Both the position numbers and the translations under genes were made by a program. Under the pieces are notes generated by a model. The model made no database searches and was not told the origin of the DNA. It worked only from the letters and a program-made list of their open reading frames with translations. This document shows, piece by piece, positions 46,831-58,607 of a stretch of DNA of 64,000 bases. Origin of the DNA: Polyodon spathula (Eukaryota; Chordata; Actinopteri; Acipenseriformes; Polyodontidae); assembly GCF_017654505.1 (NCBI RefSeq), contig NC_054570.1, positions 3,986,044 to 4,050,043 on the forward strand, given 5' to 3'. Positions within the stretch are counted from its first letter, which is position 1. Every line of letters begins with the position of its first letter.

Positions 46831-48640
46831 AACTTCTTAAAAACAAATCCAAGTCCCACTGTGCAAAAACAAACCTCACGAAAAATATCCAAGTGAAATA
46901 TTTCACCGAGACGCAGAACACCAAAGGGCGCCCCAGATAACAAAATAATAAAAAGTCAATGTCCAGCGATTCCCGGACAGTAATGCGCCTCAGCAAATAA
47001 AACAAACAAAAAACCACCACACAAAACAAACATATAATCAAAAATAAAGTGTATAATTGATACTCGGAAAACCAGCAAATTAACCCTCTTATGCATTAAC
47101 TCAGGCACTGCACCAGTATTCTGCCCATTCTCTGTTTCTTATCCGCTGTTAGTTTATTTTGCTTCTTCATTCCCATTCCACCACTCTCGTTCTCCGTCAC
47201 CTGTCCTTTTCATTCTCCCCATCAATCCCCAAAAACACTGCACCACCTATTCCCATTCTATGTAAATTAGTGATCAAACAGGCTCTTTAACAGGGGTCGT
47301 AGAAAGATGAAATACAAACTATTTAACACTTAATAACGCACCTGGAAGAATCTCTCTCCTGCAGACACATCAATAAAACAATTAGCCACCCCATTCAATT
47401 CTACAGTGAGTAAATCATTTAAGAAAAGTCACGCAGGTGACATGCGCTTAGAACCCAACACGTTATTCAATAACCAAAGAATGGCGACTAACAAGATTAA
47501 ATCAAAGCTTGGCAGAATTGAATAAAATCCAACAATCGTGATGCAACTACTTGTCCACCATACAAGAGGGGTAAATAAATAAATAATCAATCTCACAAGT
47601 CTCTGCCCCGGTTCCGTTGATTGCTGTCAAAGGGTCCACCTTGTTACCCCTGTTTCTGCAGAGGGCTCTCGAAATAAAGTCCGTGTTCAGCGCAGCTCAC
47701 TGTGACTCCAGGAACGCTCACGGGATTCCCCGGGCAGCAACAACAGTTCTCGCTGGTAGCAACGCTGGTTCCGGCGCACAAAATAAGTCTTCAGCACAAC
47801 AGGTAGAAGGACAGATTTTAGTCCCCACACAGGTTTACTGCATAGTCGAACTTCACTCAATTGGGCTATCAAAAAAAAAAAAAAAAAAAAAAAAACACGA
47901 TCTTGGCTTATTCCAAGCAGTTCCACCCGGTTTATCACGGGATATAACACTCACAGTATTAAAATCACAAAAATAACATCCGTCAGCGTCTTCTGCAGCC
48001 AAACATGAGCGCCAATACAGTTTTTTGTGTTGTACATCCCTATGTGCTGCCCGAGTCGCGTCTCTACCAATCTTCGTACTCCTCTTTCATCCACGCAATG
48101 GATGTTCTTTTCTTCTTTCTCCAGCTTCGCTCACCCGCGGTCTTGCGAGTCTACGTGCCTCCTCCCTTGTTACCGTTCATTCGCTTTTCTCTCTCCCCGT
48201 CTGTGAGCCAAAGCACTCTTTTTATTGTCTGTGAGGGATAGATTAGGGCAGGTGAAAACACCTGCGGTAATTAACTGGGAGTCGGGAGTCAGGGATCCCA
48301 AACTGTTTCAGGTGCGGTGCTGAAGCATATTAATTAAACCATTAGTGGCTGCAACAAAAACAAACCAGGCAGCGATAACAAAAAGACAAACTTAACACAC
48401 ACAATAATTATAACCGTAAAAATCAAACACATTAATAATAACCACGAATATATAAATAAATAAATAGTGCACACAATAATAATAATATCTAACACTTGCT
48501 CCACCCCCCACATTTTGTCAACTTGGTCATTCATGTCACTAGTAGGCAAGTTAACACCAATAGCAAAGAGCTAAGCAGCTCCCCAGCTGTGTATTAAAAT
48601 GTGTCTCAATTGCAATGAGCCCAAAGTAACTGCAGTTGCC
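46831..48640. other. Unassigned repeat-like DNA
   Basis: No coding domain was recognised. A run of about 25 adenines lies at about 47,871-47,895. The sequence near 46,930-46,945, read on the minus strand, gives TTATCTGGGGCGCCCTTT, which loosely resembles an LTR end followed by a primer-binding site. I could not define LTR ends. Confidence 0.35.
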
Positions 48641-48644
48641 CTCG

Positions 48645-48705
48645 AGAGCAGTGGTTCCCACTCCTGGTCCTGGAGCCCCCTGTCTACTGCAGAGATGCCA
48701 ACATG
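48645..48705. repeat. SINE-like repeat fragment
   Basis: Short relative of the repeat at 270-490 (AGCAGTGGTTCCCACTCCTG then GTCCTGGAGCCCCCTGTCT). Confidence 0.45.
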
Positions 48706-48721
48706 CCGAGGGAAGCACGGA

Positions 48722-48832
48722 AAAAACCCTAGCAACCCCTAGCAACCCTTAGCAACCCCTAACAACCCCATAGCAATACCTAACAACCCCTAGCAACCCC
48801 CAACAACCGCTAACAACCGCAATAATTAACTA
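48722..48832. repeat. 10-11 bp minisatellite (CTAGCAACCC)n
   Basis: About ten units of CTAGCAACCC(C) with TAACAACCCC variants. It is C-rich on the plus strand and superficially telomere-like, but the unit is not TTAGGG. Confidence 0.9.
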
Positions 48833-49299
48833 TGCTTATATAGAAATGTAATTCTGAGCTAATTATTTAACTGTAATAACCCTAAATAAGTCTTGCTAAA
48901 ATCGTACTTTTATTGTCTTTGTCCCAGTAAAACTTCCCTCTTTCTTGTCGATTAATCTGTGGCTCAATTAGTGTTTTTCAAATTAAAAACAAATATATGA
49001 ACAAGATTCAGAGTAAGATTTTTACTGTGTACTGAGTATTTATTGTCTATACATGCATGTATATGCAATTAGCATCACTGTACCCATTACTACTGTTTAA
49101 AACACAAAACCACACCTCTGATGCTGTAACTTAAGGCTGAAATAAAATATAGACCTGTGATCTTCACACGAAAATGCATTCAATTTGAGCCAAGAAACAT
49201 TAGAATATCTTTTTACAGACTTATTGTGCATGGTTTCAAAGCATTTCTTTTCTATTTAACAGCTTCTGTACACAAAGCGCTTCTAGGGATTTCCTAGAC

Positions 49300-51200
49300 A
49301 AATTTGGCTGGAACTCTGTGTGAACTTTAGGCACAATGCTGAGTATTCGCTCAGTCTCTGCATTACTGTGGGGTATTATCAGTGTGGTTAGCATCACCAT
49401 GACCAACGATGCAAAATTTGGTTGGTCTGTTTGCTGGATATGAGATCCTCCCTATCTTGTGGCACATATTATCTGCCCTGTCTGACCGAAGTATATCTCC
49501 TGCAATGTTCTCTACTTGGTATGCAGAAAACTCCTTTTCCAAACGATCCAGTCTGCCACCTCATACCAAGTCAAGTCTTCTGACAAAACACATCACAGAT
49601 TCAAATTGGGCATTTGCCCTCTGATTGATATCAGCCATGCTTGCATGTTTAAAGACCTCATCATGCACTGGCAATTTGCTGGCAATGTAGGAACTTGGCT
49701 CTGCATAATATTTTCTCACAAAATTTAAAAAAGACATTCATATTTTGTTAGCTTCATATTGTTTTGACACCAATCATTAAATCGTCTGATGGCTTGATAC
49801 ACACAAGTCCTGGCACTGCTTCTACTGCTTGTGCCATTTGTCACTTTTGTCTGGGTACTAATATATGTCTATAAGGAGCTCATCAACTCGATGAACTCCT
49901 TATAGACATATATTAGTACCCAGACAAAAGTGACATCTGTTTGCAGCCGACTGAGCTGGAATTTGAATTAAATGACGGGGGACAGCCCTGAACCTGGACA
50001 GATTTGTTCTCCATTTTTACGAAGTCAGCTACACCTTCATACGCACCCAGCATCACAGGTGCTTTATCTGCTCCAAATGCAACGCAATTTTTCCACGGTA
50101 TTCCAAATGACTGTAATACTGTATTCACAGTCTTAAAGCTATTTTCTCCAGTTGCTGATATATCCTCGCAAGACGGCAAAGCAAGCAGCTGCATTACAAC
50201 TTTGCCAATGTCTTCACTGAAGTAGCGTATTACAACCGGGTACAAGTGAGGCTCAGTGTCACTGCAGCCGTCTGTTGCAAGCGCAACAGTAAATGTTGTG
50301 AATTATTTAGGCCTACTTACTGTATCTCTCACCCTAACCTACATTTTGTAATTAATATTCTATGGTGTAGTATGTGAGGCTACATTTAATCTCCAGTTCT
50401 GTCAATGCTTGTTCCACTGGTATCACAAGACGATAAACTGGAAGTTGTATAGTTTTGCAAGGTATCCTATAGCTTGTCTCTGACATTCTCTGTCCCAGCC
50501 ATTGCCCTGTCAAGACCTACTGTGTTAACGTTTTCCTGTGAGACCAGGTTGTCCTTTCAGTATATTGTAATTGACCCACACCGTTCAGCAATAGCACTCC
50601 ATTCTGATATCTGGCACAGTCAAGATAAACTATAAGCTGCTCTTACATGTAAAAAAGTTATCTTTTTTTCTCCAATTCTGAACATTTTTGACGCTATTTT
50701 CCTAAAAACGTTTCTCGATGGAAGGGTAAAATCATTACAAGTTCAGGGTAAAGGTTTTAGTGGGATTTTTTTCTGATCGCGTCTGCTAAATGACTAATTA
50801 ATGGTAATGACAGTGTCCTCTCAATGAAGGCTCTGCCGTGTGATGCTTGACATTGACTTTTGTTCGTGCCCTCTTCAGTCTGGGACTCATAACTCCAGTC
50901 ACAGTCAGCTTCCACACAGCACAGCCTTCATCTTCATCTTACTTAATCGCATCATTCCATTTTGCATACACTTTTCAGAAGGAGATTTTAATGTGGCCAG
51001 AAAAAAAAGTTCATCATAATGGTAGGGAGATATTTTCAAACCCAGCTGTGCAATCCTCTTATTAACCCTTGGCGCTTGTCTTGGCATTTCTTATAGCATT
51101 GAGGGTAATGTTGTTGACTGGCTGATGGTGACCGTTTGCCATGCTCGATTACACGGAAAAACTTTGTATAAAACCTGAAGGGAGGCCACTTTCAAAAATG
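49300..51200 (-). mobile_element. hAT-superfamily transposase relic
   Basis: The minus strand at 49,913-50,245 carries a hAT catalytic-region signature: YPVVIRYFSED, then GIPWKNCVAFGADKAPVMLG, then VQGCPPS. Downstream on the same strand, about 49,400-49,620, the frame with RLDRLEKEFSAYQVENIAGD and later FCIVGHGDANHT resembles the C-terminal dimerisation region. Stops and frameshifts are frequent, and a local inverted duplication (49,839-49,935) disrupts the gene. It is a dead element in intron 2 of the right lectin gene. Confidence 0.7.
49839..49935. repeat. 46-bp inverted duplication with 5-bp loop
   Basis: 49,839-49,884 (TGTCACTTTTGTCTGGGTAC onward) is the reverse complement of 49,890-49,935 with a single mismatch; the spacer is AACTC. 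The sequence is hAT coding DNA, flipped back on itself. Confidence 0.95.
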
Positions 51201-51442
51201 TGACATTCAAACAAGAGCAGCTCGTCTCGGAGTGCTTGGATGGTGTAAGAGTAGATCTTACCATCTTGCTGGCCCTGTTTACTTTTCAGTCTCTGCTGTA
51301 ATTGGCTCACATGGACAGAGTATGGCTCCTTTTTGACAGGTCAGATTGGTGAAACAGCGGGTTGGCAGTTGTGCCACTGGTACAGAACGGGATGTTTTGT
51401 TGGTCAGTGATTTAAGTTTAGCTAATTAAGTCGATAGGATGT

Positions 51443-52043
51443 TGTGGCAAAGTGATTGGTAGGGGCAACGGGTGTAGCGGTGATGCGATGCAGGAGTGAC
51501 AGGCAGACAACGGTTTCCAGTGCAAAGGTGCTTTTATTTATAATCCAGGTCTGGTGACCGGAAAATAATGAATCCCTGGCTATACATAACAATGTGTAAA
51601 GCGCAGGGATAACAAAAACAGGGCACAGTCCCGAACAAAAATGAACACACGGTCACCAGTCCTGGGTGAGTGCAGACGTGCTTGTGGTGGGTGAAGACAC
51701 TGGTATTTTTCTGTAACAACAAGAGCTCCTCTCTCGCTCCTTCTCTCTCCGAATGTTTACCCAAAAGAAGGAAAAGGTCAGCGTTACCCTGGCCCCTATA
51801 TGTAATCCCGCATGATATCGAGATAAACGGTTGCAGCTGCCTTATTACTTGCAGCTGCCCCTCGTTTACCTTTCAGGTCAATACGGTCTTACAACAGAGT
51901 CTCGCTTCTTTCCAGGCTGACCCACTTCCCGGTCCCGGAAACGAACTGTCAGGCCAGCCCTTCCAGATACTTCTCCTCTCGTTCTTTAGCGCCCTCACAG
52001 GTCGGGAGGAAGACTTATCACCAGAACTCATGTTTCTGTCACA
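51443..52043 (-). mobile_element. Solo LTR (copy 2) with 5-bp target duplication
   Basis: A 601-bp unit from TGTGGCAAAG to CTGTCACA, flanked by GATGT at 51,438-51,442 and 52,044-52,048. It is of the same family and probable orientation as 37,082-37,690; the minus strand has TATAAATAAAAGCACC near one end. Confidence 0.87.
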
Positions 52044-52048
52044 GATGT

Positions 52049-52480
52049 GCTTGATTTTTGTCTGCCTTGTTTTATGCAAAGTATGTTTGTGGTATTTAAA
52101 TCTAGTCATGTTTTATACAGGGCATTTTAAACATACGCTGGCAGAGTGTAACAGGTAAGTGTTTTGGTATCATGGGTTAATTTTATTATCTCTACCAAAG
52201 TGTTGGGTTATATATAAAAATATTTATAAAATGTGAATAAAACTTTAATGAGCTGCATGTGATCTAATTGTTAGGTCCTGTAGTAATGAGTTTGAGTCTT
52301 TTGAATACACCTGTGAGTACCATATTATATAATTATTTTTGGAATAACCTTTTGAGAATTTAGCCCCATATTGTAAATAAACACAAAAATGTGCATGATT
52401 GTAGACAAGACCCAGTTTTGGGTTCAGAGCCACCATAGCTCCACAGCTCTCAGCCTCTCCTCTGCTGTTTGTGTTTACAG
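52049..52480. other. Intron 2, 3' end (right)
   Basis: Non-coding; the last 130 bp or so mirror 9,967-10,100 of the left arm. The acceptor reads GTTTGTGTTTACAG. Confidence 0.55.
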
Positions 52481-52822
52481 AGACCAACAACATCGCTAAG
52501 AGATACACCCTGATTCAAGAACTGAAAACCTGGACTGAAGCTCAGCAGTACTGTAGAGAATACCACACAGATCTCGTCAGTATAAAGAACGCCAGTGAAA
52601 ATGAAGACCTAGTGAGGAAAGCACAGGGCGTGCCCTTCTGGATAGGCTTGTTCAATGAGCCCTGGAAGTGGTCACACCAGGGGGATAACTACACATTTCA
52701 CTACTGGAAAATTTTGGAACCAAATAATTGGGAAGGCAAACAGAAATGTGTGAGGATGTTCAACAGCGGTGAATGGGGTGACAAAGAATGTGACTTGCTG
52801 TACCCCTTCTTCTGCTATGATG
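52481..52822 (+). CDS. Right lectin gene: CTLD2 exon with EPN motif
   Basis: A 342-bp phase 1-1 exon between GTGTTTACAG and GATG|GTAAGG. The domain runs KTWTEAQQYCREYHTDLVSI, WIGLFNEPWKW, then KILEPNNWEGKQKC, then GEWGDKEC and PFFCYDG. EPN followed by NW and a downstream W-G-D motif matches the calcium-site-2 pattern of mannose-type C-type lectins (the usual second motif is WND, so the Asn is a Gly here). Sugar binding by this domain is plausible but not certain. The left copy has EPDNC at the same place. The exon is followed at once by a 30-bp tandem repeat that starts at the splice donor. Confidence 0.94.
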
Positions 52823-53020
52823 GTAAGGATCCCTGCTCGGAATCAATGAGAAATGTAGATCCCTGCTCGGAATCAATGAGAAATGTGGATCCCTGCTCAG
52901 AATCAATGAGAAATGTGGATCCCTGCTCAGAATCAATGAGAAATGTGGATCCCTGCTCAGAATCAATGAGAAATGTGGATCCCTGCTCAGAATCAATGAG
53001 AAATGTGGATCCCTGCTCAC
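52823..53020 (+). repeat. 30-bp tandem repeat at the CTLD2 splice donor (right)
   Basis: GGATCCCTGC-type units recur every 30 bp at 52,828, 52,858, 52,888, 52,918, 52,948, 52,978 and 53,008 (about 6.3 units, one more than on the left). Reading through the donor keeps the CTLD frame open as DPCSESMRNV repeats to a stop at about 53,103. Confidence 0.93.
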
Positions 53021-53417
53021 TCTGTGTTCTTGCTCAGCTCAGTGTTTTTACCCCAGTCTGTGAGCAGGGACTCAGAGGCCCGATCCATCTGCTCCTACAG
53101 TAGCTGTCTGCCCCCCAGAGCAGGGCAGAGTGTAGCCTAGAGAGCTGAAGAAGCAGAAACTGCCCCATCATAAGAGTGTGTGAGAAGAGAGCAGCTACCC
53201 TCACTGTTACACACAGGAGAGACATGTGCTGTAAAATCCATTCTGATTGGGTATTTATTGTATTGATTTAAAAGCATTGATCCCTTCGGAATGAGTGAGA
53301 CAGCATGTCATTGTGAGCATTGCCCTGGTGGAGACAGCAGCATAGACACAGCTTCAGTACAATACATTAAAACAACACACTTGAAATATAAATGATACTT
53401 CTTTTATTTTCATACAG

Positions 53418-53459
53418 ATGCAATCCCCTCAGACCCTCCTTCAACGCCGCTCTCTGAAG
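53418..53459 (+). CDS. Right lectin gene: stalk exon 1 (type A)
   Basis: A 42-bp phase 1-1 exon, CATACAG|...GAAG|GTATGG, encoding DAIPSDPPSTPLSE plus a split Gly. Its upstream flank is like the first A exon of other units and its downstream flank (GTATGGAGTTAGATCC) like the last, so it looks like a fusion of two A exons that lost the 162 bp between them. Pro/Ser/Thr content is high, as in O-glycosylated stalks. Confidence 0.8.
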
Positions 53460-53674
53460 GTATGGAGTTAGATCCTGGAGTCAGTTCAATTTTGATTTAT
53501 GAATGACTTGAAGAAATTGTGACTGGCTAATATGACCTAGCTGACAAAAATACAACTTCAGCTAAGCTGATGATTTTCATTGTGAGCATTGCCCTGGGCG
53601 AGACAGTTTCTTTACAATACATTTGAGCAAAAAATGTACCACACTAATTTAAAAAAATATATATATTTTTACAG

Positions 53675-53716
53675 AAGCAGAATCCTCGAGCCCCCCTTCC
53701 ATTCCAGTCTCTCAAG
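53675..53716 (+). CDS. Right lectin gene: stalk exon 2 (type B)
   Basis: A 42-bp phase 1-1 exon after TATATTTTTACAG, encoding EAESSSPPSIPVSQ, with donor CAAG|GTCTGT. Confidence 0.75.
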
Positions 53717-53794
53717 GTCTGTGCAGTTTGTAGAGTGCAGTGTGTTCAGTGTGATCGACAGCCCATCTCCTGTGTCATGTGATCCATAGACCTA

Positions 53795-55187
53795 CAGTGC
53801 CGTGAAAATGTATTTGCCCCCTGTCTGATTTTTTTGCACATTTTTCACATTGAATTTGGTCAAATCTTTTTGTGGGTTGCAGTAGTATATATAGAGGGAG
53901 TCTGAGAGAAAAAATGACACCAAAGTTTGGTGCTTCTTTCATTTGTTTGGTGTGCAAGGTAACCAAACATGCAATCTTCAGGTGTGAAAAAGTTATTGTC
54001 ACCCCTAGTTATGTCAACCCAATTAAAGGGAAAATTAGGTGTTGAATACTTTGATTAACAATCAGGCCTGATTTGGCCAGACCTGCCCAATATAAATCTG
54101 ACTAACTTTGGCCCTTAACATCAGAGTGAAGTTGTCAGCACCCAGGTTCTAGTGGCACATCGTGCCACGATCAAAAGAAATTCCAGAAGACCTCTGGGAA
54201 AAAAGCTGTTGATGCCTATCAATCTGGAAAGGGTTACAAAGCCATTTCTAAGGCTCTGGGGCTCCACCAAACCACAGTCAGAGCCATATTTTCCAAATGA
54301 AGAAAGTTTGGGACAGTAGTGAATCTTCTCAGGAGTGGCCATCCTGCCAAAATTTGTCCAAGAGCAAGGCGTAAAATCATCCAGGAAGTCACAAAGAACC
54401 CTAGAACAACATCCAGGGATCTGCAGACCTCCCTCACCTCGGCTAAGGTCAGTGTTTATGACTCCACCATCAGAAAGACACTGGGCAAGGGGGAAACCAC
54501 TGCTCACTAAGAAGAACATGAATGCTCGTCTCAAGTTTGCCAAAAAGCACCTGGATGATCCTCAAGAGTCCTGGAACAATGTTTTATGGACAGATGAGTC
54601 AAAATTGGAACTTTTTGGCCAACATGGGCCCCGTTATGTCTGGCGAAAACCAAACACTGCATTGCACAGTAAGAACCTCATACCAACGGTCAAGCATGGT
54701 GGTGTCATGTTTTGGGGATGCTTTGCTGCATCACGACAACAAATTTAAAGTTTTGGAACGGCCTAGTCAAAGTCCAGACCTAAAGTCCATTGAGATGTTG
54801 TGGCAGGACCTGAAACCAGCAGTTTATGCTCGAAAACCCACAAACGTCACCGAGTTGAAGCAGTTCTGCATGAAGGAGCGGGCCAAAATTCCTCCACGGT
54901 GCTGTGAGAGACTGATCAATAACTACAGGAAGTGTTTGGTTGCAGTTATTGCTGTTAAAGGTGGCGTAACCAGTTATTGAGTCTAAGGGGGTGATTACTT
55001 TTTCGCACGGGGGCATTGGGTGTTGCATAACTTTCTTTAATAAATAAATGAAATAAGTATCAAAATGTTGTGTTATGTGTTCACTCAGGGTCCCTTTTAT
55101 CTAATATTAGATTTTGGTTGAAGATCTGATAACATTCAGTGTCAAAAATATGCAAAAATGCAGAAAATCAGACAGGGGCAAATACTT
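53795..55187 (+). mobile_element. Tc1-like transposon, tandem copy 1
   Basis: Begins CAGTGCCGTGAAAATGTATT after a TA dinucleotide (53,793-53,794) in the intron following stalk exon 2. Transposase pieces in shifting frames include SGHPAKICPRARRKIIQEVT (helix-turn-helix side), [20 protein letters not shown] (first catalytic Asp) and QSPDLKSIEMLWQDL (catalytic Glu region). The right terminal repeat stops at GGGGCAAATACTT, lacking the outermost bases present on the left. It is not functional. Confidence 0.9.
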
Positions 55188-55657
55188 ACACAAGAGCAGA
55201 AGGTTGTCTTTAGGCTTGGGATCCTAATCTATACAGTTATATTATATTGTACAGTACAAAGGATCTGTCTTTCTAAGCAAACTCTACTGCCTCACAATGT
55301 CACAGTGCAGGAGCAAGTGGGCACCATGCCATAGGATGCAGTGAAACGGCTTGCCTTAGTAGAATAACTCCTCCTCGACTGGGAGTATATATTCTTTCTA
55401 TCTGCATATAGAGACCACGTCATTAAGAGAGCAGCTACCCTCACTGTTACACACAGGAGAGACATGTGCTGTAAAATCCATTCTGATTGGGTATTTATTG
55501 TATTGATTTAAAAGCATTGATCCCTTCGGAATGAGTGAGACAGCATGTCATTGTGAGCATTGCCCAGATGGAGACAGCAGCATAGACACAGCTTCAGTAC
55601 AATACATTAAAACAACACACTTGAAATATAAATGATACTTCTTTTATCTTCATACAG

Positions 55658-55699
55658 ATGCAATCCCCTCAGACCCTCCTTCAGCGCCGCTCTCTGAAG
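55658..55699 (+). CDS. Right lectin gene: stalk exon 3 (type A)
   Basis: Encodes DAIPSDPPSAPLSE, with Ala replacing the usual Thr. Bounded by CATACAG and GAAG|GTATGG. Confidence 0.77.
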
Positions 55700-55819
55700 G
55701 TATGGATTGTAATCAGTTCAGTTTGATTGAAAGCCCACAGCAGAAATGTGATTGTAATACATTACTGAATTATTGTATTTATTATTATTTATTAATTATT
55801 GATTCATTTGTTTCTCCAG

Positions 55820-55861
55820 ATGCAACCCCCTCAGACCCTCCTTCAACACCGCTCTCTGAAG
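55820..55861 (+). CDS. Right lectin gene: stalk exon 4 (type A)
   Basis: Encodes DATPSDPPSTPLSE. It lies 162 bp after stalk exon 3 and has the TTTCTCCAG acceptor of the second left-arm stalk exon. Confidence 0.77.
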
Positions 55862-56076
55862 GTATGGAGTTAGATCCTGGAGTCAGTTCAATTTTGATTT
55901 ATGAATGACTTGAAGAAATTGTGACTGGCTAATATGACCTAGCTGACAAAAATACAACTTCAGCTAAGCTGATGATTTTCATTGTGAGCATTGCCCTGGG
56001 CGAGACAGTTTCTTTACAATACATTTGAGCAAAAAATGTACCACACTAATTTAAAAAAATATATATATTTTTACAG

Positions 56077-56118
56077 AAGCAGAATCCTCGAGCCCCCCTT
56101 CCATTCCAGTCTCTCAAG
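56077..56118 (+). CDS. Right lectin gene: stalk exon 5 (type B)
   Basis: Same 42 bp and flanks as the exon at 53,675; offset 2,402 bp. Encodes EAESSSPPSIPVSQ. Confidence 0.75.
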
Positions 56119-56197
56119 GTCTGTGCAGTTTGTAGAGTGCAGTGTGTTCAGTGTGATCGACAGCCCATCTCCTGTGTCATGTGATCCACTAGACCTA

Positions 56198-57597
<1,400 letters not shown>

Positions 57598-58067
57598 ACA
57601 CAAGAGCAGAAGGTTGTCTTTAGGCTTGGGATCCTAATCTATACAGTTATATTATATTGTACAGTACAAAGGATCTGTCTTTCTAAGCAAACTCTACTGC
57701 CTCACAATGTCACAGTGCAGGAGCAAGTGGGCACCATGCCATAGGATGCAGTGAAATGGCTTGCCTTAGTAGAGTAACTCCTCCTCGACTGGGAGTATAT
57801 ATTCTTTCTATCTGCATATAGAGACCACGTCATTAAGAGAGCAGCTACCCTCACTGTTACACACAGGAGAGACATGTGCTGTAAAATCCATTCTGATTGG
57901 TTATTTATTGTATTGATTTAAAAGCATTGATCCCTTCGGAATGAGTGAGACAGCATGTCATTGTGAGCATTGCCCAGATGGAGACAGCAGCATAGACACA
58001 GCTTCAGTACAATACATTAAAACAACACACTTGAAATATAAATGATACTTCTTTTATCTTCATACAG

Positions 58068-58109
58068 ATGCAATCCCCTCAGACCCTCCTTCAGCGCCGC
58101 TCTCTGAAG
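58068..58109 (+). CDS. Right lectin gene: stalk exon 6 (type A)
   Basis: Encodes DAIPSDPPSAPLSE, sharing the Ala variant with stalk exon 3; 2,410 bp after it. Confidence 0.77.
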
Positions 58110-58229
58110 GTATGGAGTGTAACCAGTTCAGTTTGATTGAAAGCCCACAGCAGAAATGTGATTGTAATACATTACTGAATTATTGTATTTATTATTATTT
58201 ATTAATTATTGATTCATTTGTTTCTCCAG

Positions 58230-58271
58230 ATGCAACCCCCTCAGACCCTCCTTCAACACCGCTCTCTGAAG
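58230..58271 (+). CDS. Right lectin gene: stalk exon 7 (type A)
   Basis: Encodes DATPSDPPSTPLSE; 162 bp after stalk exon 6. Confidence 0.77.
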
Positions 58272-58486
58272 GTATGGAGTTAGATCCTGGAGTCAGTTCA
58301 ATTTTGATTTATGAATGACTTGAAGAAATTGTGACTGGCTAATATGACCTAGCTGACAAAAATACAACTTCAGCTAAGCTGATGATTTTCATTGTGAGCA
58401 TTGCCCTGGGCGAGACAGTTTCTTTACAATACATTTGAGCAAAAAATGTACCACACTAATTTAAAAAAATATATATATTTTTACAG

Positions 58487-58528
58487 AAGCAGAATCCTCG
58501 AGCCCCCCTTCCATTCCAGTCTCTCAAG
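58487..58528 (+). CDS. Right lectin gene: stalk exon 8 (type B)
   Basis: Encodes EAESSSPPSIPVSQ; 2,410 bp after stalk exon 5. Confidence 0.75.
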
Positions 58529-58607
58529 GTCTGTGCAGTTTGTAGAGTGCAGTGTGTTCAGTGTGATCGACAGCCCATCTCCTGTGTCATGTGATCCACT
58601 AGACCTA

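Larger units (their letters stand above)
28114..53480. repeat. Right arm of large imperfect palindrome
   Basis: Inverted counterpart of the left arm. It is longer mainly because intron 2 of its lectin gene gained about 11.9 kb of transposons (40,230-52,100). The innermost 1.17 kb is nearly identical to the left; the outer CTLD2 exon differs at about 12 % of residues. Confidence 0.93.

Noticed and set aside
48722..48832. Interstitial telomere repeat
   Set aside because: The unit is CTAGCAACCC-like, 10-11 bp, not the vertebrate CCCTAA hexamer.
8776..53480. Palindrome as a pure sequencing fold-back artefact
   Set aside because: A fold-back would give identical arms. These differ by several transposons, array lengths and coding substitutions. 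Allele mis-joining by an assembler remains possible and is stated in the findings.
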